A DNA stretch of 64,000 bases, from contig NZ_CP109031.1 in assembly GCF_036226925.1 (NCBI RefSeq), forward strand, positions 8,990,001 to 9,054,000, read 5' to 3'. Below are positions 59,521-64,000 of the stretch, one piece after another (position 1 is the first letter of the stretch; each line of letters opens with the position of its first letter). Below the pieces are notes generated by a model that was not told the origin of the DNA, made no database searches, and saw only the letters and a program-made list of their open reading frames with translations. The translations under genes were made by a program, and so were the position numbers. The stretch comes from Streptomyces sp. NBC_00659 (GTDB lineage: Bacteria > Actinomycetota > Actinomycetes > Streptomycetales > Streptomycetaceae).

Positions 59521-61005
59521 TCACGGCGGCGACGGGGGACCGGGCGGGCCGACGGGGACCGGGTAGGCCCCGGGTGCCATCCTGGCACCACCCCCGCGGA
59601 ACGCGGCCGGCGCGTGCGTCACACACGGCTGTACGTACTCCAGCAGGCCCTCCGCGCCGTACTCGCGCCCGTGGCCGCTGCGCTTGACCCCGCCGAACGG
59701 CGCGCGCAGCGACATGCCCGTCCGGTTGTGGGTGTTGACGAAGCAGAAGCCCGCGTCGAGACGGCGCGCGACACCGAAGGCCCGCTCCTCGTCCGAGCTC
59801 CAGACCGAGGCGCCCAGGCCGAGTTCACCCGCGCCCGCCCGTGCGATCACCTCGTCCTCGGTGTCGTAGGCGAGCACCGGTACCAGCGGGCCGAACTGCT
59901 CCTCCCGCACCACCGGGGCCCGGTCGTCCAGGCCGAGCAGCGCCGTGGGCCTCACGAAGTGCCCTGCCGACGCGTCGGCCGACGGGCACAGCTCACCGAG
60001 CGGGACCGTCCGGCCGCCGCGGCGCAGGCCGTCGTCGACGAGGGCGCGCAGCCGCGTCGCCGACTCCGCCGAGATCACGGGCCCCACGCTCACCCCGGGG
60101 ACGAGGGGATCGCCGAGCCGTACGACGCGCGCGGCGGCGGCCGTGAAGGCCTCCACGAAGCGCTCGTACCGGGCCCGCGGCACGTAGATCCGTTTGACCG
60201 CCATGCACACCTGGCCGGCGGTGGACATCGCCGCGAGCACCAGACGGTCCATGGCGGAGTCGTCCAGCGGGGCGTCGTCGAGGAGGACGGCCGCGTCGTT
60301 CCCGCCGAGTTCCATCACCGTCGGGGTCAGCGCCGCGGCGGCGGCCGCCCCGATGGCGCGGGCGGCTGTCGCACCGCCCGTGAAGGCCACCTTGTAGACG
60401 CCGGGATGCCCGGCCAGGTGGGTGGCCACCGGGGCGTGCCCGTGCAGGACGTGCAGCAGTCCGGCCGGGAAATGTTCCGCCAGGCGCGTCAGGAGGGCGC
60501 TGACGGCCAGCGGGGCGAGCGGGGAGGGCTTGACCAGCAGCGCGTTGCCCGCGACCAGCGCGGGGGCGAGTTTCAGCGCGGTCAGCACCACCGGCGCGTT
60601 CCAGGGAGTGAGGGCGGCGACCGGTCCGTACGGTCGCTGACGGACCGTCAATCTTCCCTGTGCATCGTCGATATGGCGGTCCGCGAGCAGACCCGGGGCC
60701 GCGTCGGCGTACCAGCGCAGCACCGCGGCGGAGAAGAGGATCTCCCCGTGGCAGTCGGCCAGCGGCTTGCCCGACTCCCGTGCGAGCAGCGGCGCCTGCG
60801 TCGTCGCCGCCGCCTCCAGGCTCGCCGCGGCGGAGAGCAGCGCGGCCGCGCGGTCGGACACGGCCGTCCGCGCCCAGTCCGGGGCGGCCCGTCCGGCGGC
60901 GGCCACGGCACCGTCCACCCCGCGCGACGTCGCGGGTGCCACGTGGCCGACGATCTCGGCGCTCCTGGCAGGGTTGTGAATGCTGATCAGGTCGTCGACG
61001 GGCAT
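59521..61005 (-). CDS. NAD(P)-dependent aldehyde dehydrogenase 1
   Basis: 494 residues. ALDH motifs: NAPVVLTALKLAPALVAGNA with VKPSPLAPL, VAFTGGATAARAIG, general base Glu in TVMELGGNDA and nucleophile Cys in STAGQVCMAVKRIYV; late REEQFGPLVPVLAYD and GRE-type end. It resembles succinate-semialdehyde and benzaldehyde dehydrogenases. A Gly/Pro tail (PVPVGPPGPPSPP) is unusual. It follows the monooxygenase gene by 78 bases. Probably oxidises an aldehyde released in the pathway. Confidence 0.85.
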   Translation of the reverse strand: MPVDDLISIHNPARSAEIVGHVAPATSRGVDGAVAAAGRAAPDWARTAVSDRAAALLSAAASLEAAATTQAPLLARESGKPLADCHGEILFSAAVLRWYADAAPGLLADRHIDDAQGRLTVRQRPYGPVAALTPWNAPVVLTALKLAPALVAGNALLVKPSPLAPLAVSALLTRLAEHFPAGLLHVLHGHAPVATHLAGHPGVYKVAFTGGATAARAIGAAAAAALTPTVMELGGNDAAVLLDDAPLDDSAMDRLVLAAMSTAGQVCMAVKRIYVPRARYERFVEAFTAAAARVVRLGDPLVPGVSVGPVISAESATRLRALVDDGLRRGGRTVPLGELCPSADASAGHFVRPTALLGLDDRAPVVREEQFGPLVPVLAYDTEDEVIARAGAGELGLGASVWSSDEERAFGVARRLDAGFCFVNTHNRTGMSLRAPFGGVKRSGHGREYGAEGLLEYVQPCVTHAPAAFRGGGARMAPGAYPVPVGPPGPPSPP

Positions 61006-61083
61006 GGCCCTCCTCGGCCCCGGTCGTCGGTGAGGCTTGGTCTCGGCGGTGCCGCGGCCGTCGGCCGCCTCACCGCCGTGGTG

Positions 61084-62286
61084 TCACACGGACATCCGCA
61101 GGGACGCGATCATCGAACTGCGCAGCAGCGCCTGCCGGGCACGGGCCGGATCGGCAGCCGTGGCCCGCAGTTCGTCCGCGAGCGCGGAGCGCAGTGCCGG
61201 GTCGCGGACTCTGAGCCGTTCCCAGTTGCGGTGTGTCTGGGCTCCGACGTACGTCAGCGCGCAGTCCCGCCGGGCCGCGGCGATACGGTCCAGAGCCTCG
61301 TCCGCGCCGGACCGGCCGTCCACGACGGCATGGAGCGCGGCGCCCATCAGCACCGCGTCGTGGATGCCGCTGTTCATGCCCATGCCGCCCAGCGGGTTGT
61401 TGACGTGGGCCGCGTCCCCGCACAGGAGGATCCGGCCCAGCCGGAAGGTGTCGGCGACGCGCTGGTGCACGCGGTAGAGGCCGGCTTGGACGACCCGCCA
61501 CGGCGGACCGGTCCGACCTGCGGAGGCCGCGCGCAGGGCGCTCAACCGGCCCGGCAGTCGGGCGAGTTCGGCCGCGTCCGTGGTGTCGCCCGGGGTCGGC
61601 AGCAGGATGCGCCAGTGGTCGGGGGTGCGCAGCAGGACCAGCCATTCGTCGGGGTCCATGACGTAGGCGATGGGGGCGAGCCCGGGAAGTTCGGCCGTCA
61701 GGTCGGCCTCGACGGACGCGACGAGGAAGCGTTCCGGGTAGGTCATGCCGTGGAATCCGACCCCCAGTGAGCGGCGCACCGCCGAATGGGCACCGTCGGC
61801 GGCGACCAGGTGGGATCCGCGCGCCGTCGTCCCGTCGCTCAGGACGGCGTCCACCGCGTGCGGATCCTGGCGGACTGCGGTCACCCGGGCGCCGAAACGC
61901 ACCTCGCTTCCCGGCAGTCGGGACAGTGCGCGCAGGAGCAGAGGAGTGAGCTTGCCCTGTTCCAGCTGCACGCGGTAGGGGTGCCGGGTGTCCGGGGCGA
62001 GCACGGCCAGGTCGAGCTCCGCGACGGGACCCGTGCGCCGGTCGCGGTACTGGAAGGTGCGTACGGTCAGGCCCTGTTCGAGCACCGGGCCGAGCACACC
62101 GAGGTCCTCCAGCATCTCCAGGGTCGGCGGGTGGAAGGTCGAGGCCCTCGATTCGGAGGAGAGCCCGGGACCCGCCTCCAGTACGGTGACGGGCACCCCG
62201 CGCCGGGCGAGCACCAGCGCGGCCGTCAGTCCCACCGGGCCCGCCCCGGCGACCAGGACGCGACCCTCGGCCGGCGTGCCCGTCAC
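61084..62286 (-). CDS. FAD-dependent aromatic-type monooxygenase
   Basis: 400 residues, GTG start overlapping the stop of aldehyde dehydrogenase 2 (GTGA). Group A flavin hydroxylase features: VLVAGAGPVGLTAALVLARR (FAD-binding), DGAHSAVRRSLG (second motif) and LCGDAAHVNNPLGGMGMNSG (ribityl-binding). These enzymes add one oxygen to rings such as phenols, pyrroles or quinolines using NAD(P)H. In this operon a pyrrole- or maleimide-like piece, or a side-chain ring, could be the substrate. No ferredoxin or reductase needed. Confidence 0.85.
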   Translation of the reverse strand: MTGTPAEGRVLVAGAGPVGLTAALVLARRGVPVTVLEAGPGLSSESRASTFHPPTLEMLEDLGVLGPVLEQGLTVRTFQYRDRRTGPVAELDLAVLAPDTRHPYRVQLEQGKLTPLLLRALSRLPGSEVRFGARVTAVRQDPHAVDAVLSDGTTARGSHLVAADGAHSAVRRSLGVGFHGMTYPERFLVASVEADLTAELPGLAPIAYVMDPDEWLVLLRTPDHWRILLPTPGDTTDAAELARLPGRLSALRAASAGRTGPPWRVVQAGLYRVHQRVADTFRLGRILLCGDAAHVNNPLGGMGMNSGIHDAVLMGAALHAVVDGRSGADEALDRIAAARRDCALTYVGAQTHRNWERLRVRDPALRSALADELRATAADPARARQALLRSSMIASLRMSV

Positions 62287-63827
62287 CGGGATCTCTCCGT
62301 GGCGGGGCCGGGGCCCTGTCCGGTGTGCAGCGCGAAAGCCGCCTCGACGCCCGTGACCCGGCTGCCCGTGAAGTGCAGCAGCGTCTCGTCGGTACCCTCG
62401 TCGACCAGACCCGACAGCCCCCAGGCGGGGCGCGGGGTGTCCAGGTGCAGGCTCATCAACGACGAGCCGTTGACCTTCACCTCGCCCGCCCTGATCCGGC
62501 GTGCCACCGCGAGGGCGGCCTCCTCGTCCGTCCCGGCCACATAGCCCTCCAGCCCGTACCCGGTGCTGTTGGCCAGGGCGACAGCCTCGTCCTCGTCGTC
62601 GTAGGCATGGACGGTGGCCACCGGGCCGAACACCTCCTCGCGGGCGGCCTGTTCGGGGACGCCGGTCAGCAGGACCGGCGCGAGGAAGCTGCCCGTGCCG
62701 GGGATCTCGGTGAAGGTGTGCGGTGTACCGCCCGCCGCGACGAGCGTGTCGAGTGCCGCCGTGACACGCCGGTGATGGCTCGAATGGGCGAGGGGCCCGT
62801 ACCCGGTGGCGGCGTCGAACGGCGCGCCGGCCTTCACGTCGGCCAGAGCGGCGCCGATTTCCGTCAGCAGTCCGGACAGCATCGCGGAGGGCACGATCAG
62901 CCGGCCCAGGGCGCGGCACCACTGGCCGTTGAGGGTCGTCAGGAGTTCGGTGGCCAGCCGGGCCGCCACCGCCGGGTTCGCGTCCGGCATCACGACGAGC
63001 GGGTTGTTCCCGCCGAGTTCGAGCTGGACGGGCTTCAGCCCCTGGCCGCAGACGGCGCCGACCGCCCTGCCCGCCGCCGTGCCGCCGGTGAACGACACCA
63101 CGCGCACGCGGGCGTCGGCCACCAGCCGGGCGCCGATGCGCCCGTCGCCGTGCAGGAGTTGGAGCACGCTGGGGGGAGCCCCGGCGGCCGCCAGCCCCTC
63201 GGCGGCGGCACGGACGAGCAACTGTGTTCCGTACGGCGCCAGTTCCGGTGCCTTGATGATGACGGGACAGCCCGCCGCCAGCGCGCTCGCCGCCTTGTGC
63301 GCGGCCATCGGCGCGGGCGCGTTGTACGGCACGACGCACAGGGCGGGTCCCAGTGGTGCCCGGCGCACCTCGACGGCGCGCCCGTCCGGCCGCAGCACCT
63401 CGGAGCGCAGCACACCGGCTCTCAGCCGGGCCGCGGCGAGCCGGAACGCGCCGCCGACGATGACACCCAGGCCGGAGGTCTGGGCCAGCGGAACGCCGGT
63501 GGCGAACGACTCGGCCCGCACGATGGTTTCCACGCGTTCCTCGACGGCGGCCGCCGCCGACTCCAGGGCGTCGGCGCGTGCGGTGTCCGCGAGCGACGCC
63601 CAGGTGCCGGCGGAGTGCAGAGAGTCGGCCGCCGCCAGGGCCTGTTCGGCGCGCGCGGCCGAACTGCCCAGCGCGGGACGCACCGTCGCGCCGGTGGCGG
63701 GATTCTCCAGCAGCGGCCCGAGCCGGTCGTGGCAGGCCTTCCAGCGGCCGTCCACGAGGTCCGCGGTCGCCTCCAGTTCCACGTCCCCCGTGTTCTTCGG
63801 GGCGTCTTCCATTGAGGGTGTGTTCAC
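62283..63827 (-). CDS. Aldehyde dehydrogenase 2
   Basis: 514 residues, GTG overlapping the upstream stop (GTGA). LGPALCVVPYNAPAPMAAHK, VIIKAPELAPYGTQLL, VVSFTGGTAAGRAVG, base Glu in LELGGNNPLVV, nucleophile Cys in LNGQWCRALGRLIV, and REEVFGPVATVHAYDDEDEA are all present. The active-site context GQWC differs from the usual GQ-C of the other copy, so it belongs to a distinct subgroup. About 60 N-terminal residues are acidic and not conserved. With the other ALDH and the monooxygenase it forms a likely oxidation module. Confidence 0.82.
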   Translation of the reverse strand: MNTPSMEDAPKNTGDVELEATADLVDGRWKACHDRLGPLLENPATGATVRPALGSSAARAEQALAAADSLHSAGTWASLADTARADALESAAAAVEERVETIVRAESFATGVPLAQTSGLGVIVGGAFRLAAARLRAGVLRSEVLRPDGRAVEVRRAPLGPALCVVPYNAPAPMAAHKAASALAAGCPVIIKAPELAPYGTQLLVRAAAEGLAAAGAPPSVLQLLHGDGRIGARLVADARVRVVSFTGGTAAGRAVGAVCGQGLKPVQLELGGNNPLVVMPDANPAVAARLATELLTTLNGQWCRALGRLIVPSAMLSGLLTEIGAALADVKAGAPFDAATGYGPLAHSSHHRRVTAALDTLVAAGGTPHTFTEIPGTGSFLAPVLLTGVPEQAAREEVFGPVATVHAYDDEDEAVALANSTGYGLEGYVAGTDEEAALAVARRIRAGEVKVNGSSLMSLHLDTPRPAWGLSGLVDEGTDETLLHFTGSRVTGVEAAFALHTGQGPGPATERSR

Positions 63828-64000
63828 CGGCCTGCCTCCAGGTTGGCGAAGAGCGCGTTCTCCAGGGAGTCGGTCGCCATCTTCGCGGCCTCCAGTCGGC
63901 CCCGTTCCGCGGGGAAGGTCATCACCAGACCCATCGCGAGGTCGCGGACCGTGCGGCCGATCGTGCCGTCCATGGTGGCGCCGGACGTGCCGCAGGCCTT
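63824..64000 (-). CDS. C-terminal end of a gene running off the right edge
   Basis: 58 codons ending at TGA, which overlaps the next start (GTGA). The end reads KACGTSGATMDGTIGRTVRD, then LAMGLVMTFPAERGRLEAAK. A C-terminal helix with such an IGRTVRD segment is reminiscent of acyl-CoA dehydrogenase-like flavoproteins, but the stretch is too short to decide. It shows that the operon begins outside the window. Confidence 0.5.
   Translation of the reverse strand, partial: KACGTSGATMDGTIGRTVRDLAMGLVMTFPAERGRLEAAKMATDSLENALFANLEAGR

Noticed and set aside
59614..61770. Plus-strand open frame of 718 codons
   Set aside because: Antisense to aldehyde dehydrogenase 1 and the monooxygenase; Arg/His/Gly-rich translation of no known family.
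49200..64000. Polyketide or peptide antibiotic cluster
   Set aside because: No ketosynthase, adenylation, carrier or condensation domains are present; the genes are oxidoreductases and hydrolases.

Overview
The window looks like a chromosomal segment of a Streptomyces-type actinomycete. GC is high, coding frames have strongly GC-rich third positions, GTG and TTG starts are common, genes overlap by 4 bp (ATGA/GTGA), and the families are typical of the group (GH64, PIG-L deacetylase, Pkn kinase, DUF5959, AlkZ-like, rifampicin phosphotransferase). No rRNA, tRNA or CRISPR array was seen.

Region by region. 0-10.4 kb is an accessory stretch. It holds a cut-off gene, fragments of an IS5-type transposase and a beta-propeller protein, a minus-strand operon for a polysaccharide (cellulose-synthase-like GT2, GH26 hydrolase, GT39-like transferase), a chimeric transposase remnant (ISAzo13-type head joined to IS630-type tail), a frameshifted tyrosine integrase, a MarR/MFS pair and a Tn3 transposase tail. 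10.5-21.5 kb carries secreted enzymes (GH64 glucanase, esterase), a PIG-L deacetylase, a methyltransferase, a Ser/Thr kinase, a LysR/MFS divergent pair and an NAD(P)-binding reductase. 21.7-30.7 kb holds a rifampicin phosphotransferase with a rifamycin-associated element upstream, a MerR-methyltransferase fusion, a Fic/Doc-type toxin-antitoxin pair with paired operators, and a MarR/EamA divergent pair with two palindromic operators. 30.9-40 kb has repeat (HEAT/LRV-like) proteins, an aminoglycoside-phosphotransferase-fold kinase, DUF4239 and AlkZ-like proteins. 40.4-47.4 kb has a two-component system divergent from an ABC exporter, and a GH3 hexosaminidase.

The most unusual part is 48-64 kb. 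A long minus-strand series, mostly with overlapping stops and starts, encodes a set that by eye resembles the plant chlorophyll-breakdown (PaO/phyllobilin) pathway: an NYC1/NOL-like chlorophyll b reductase-type SDR, a Rieske oxygenase of the pheophorbide a oxygenase type, two paralogous proteins resembling red chlorophyll catabolite reductase (RCCR), and a chlorophyllase-like alpha/beta hydrolase. With them are an unknown beta-rich protein, a nitrilase-superfamily protein, an arylmalonate decarboxylase/maleate isomerase-family protein, a flavin monooxygenase and two aldehyde dehydrogenases, which could process the fragments (maleimides, side chains). A second, related hydrolase lies just outside, on the opposite strand. 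The operon continues past the right edge. The pathway assignment rests on motif comparison from memory and on context; no database search was possible.
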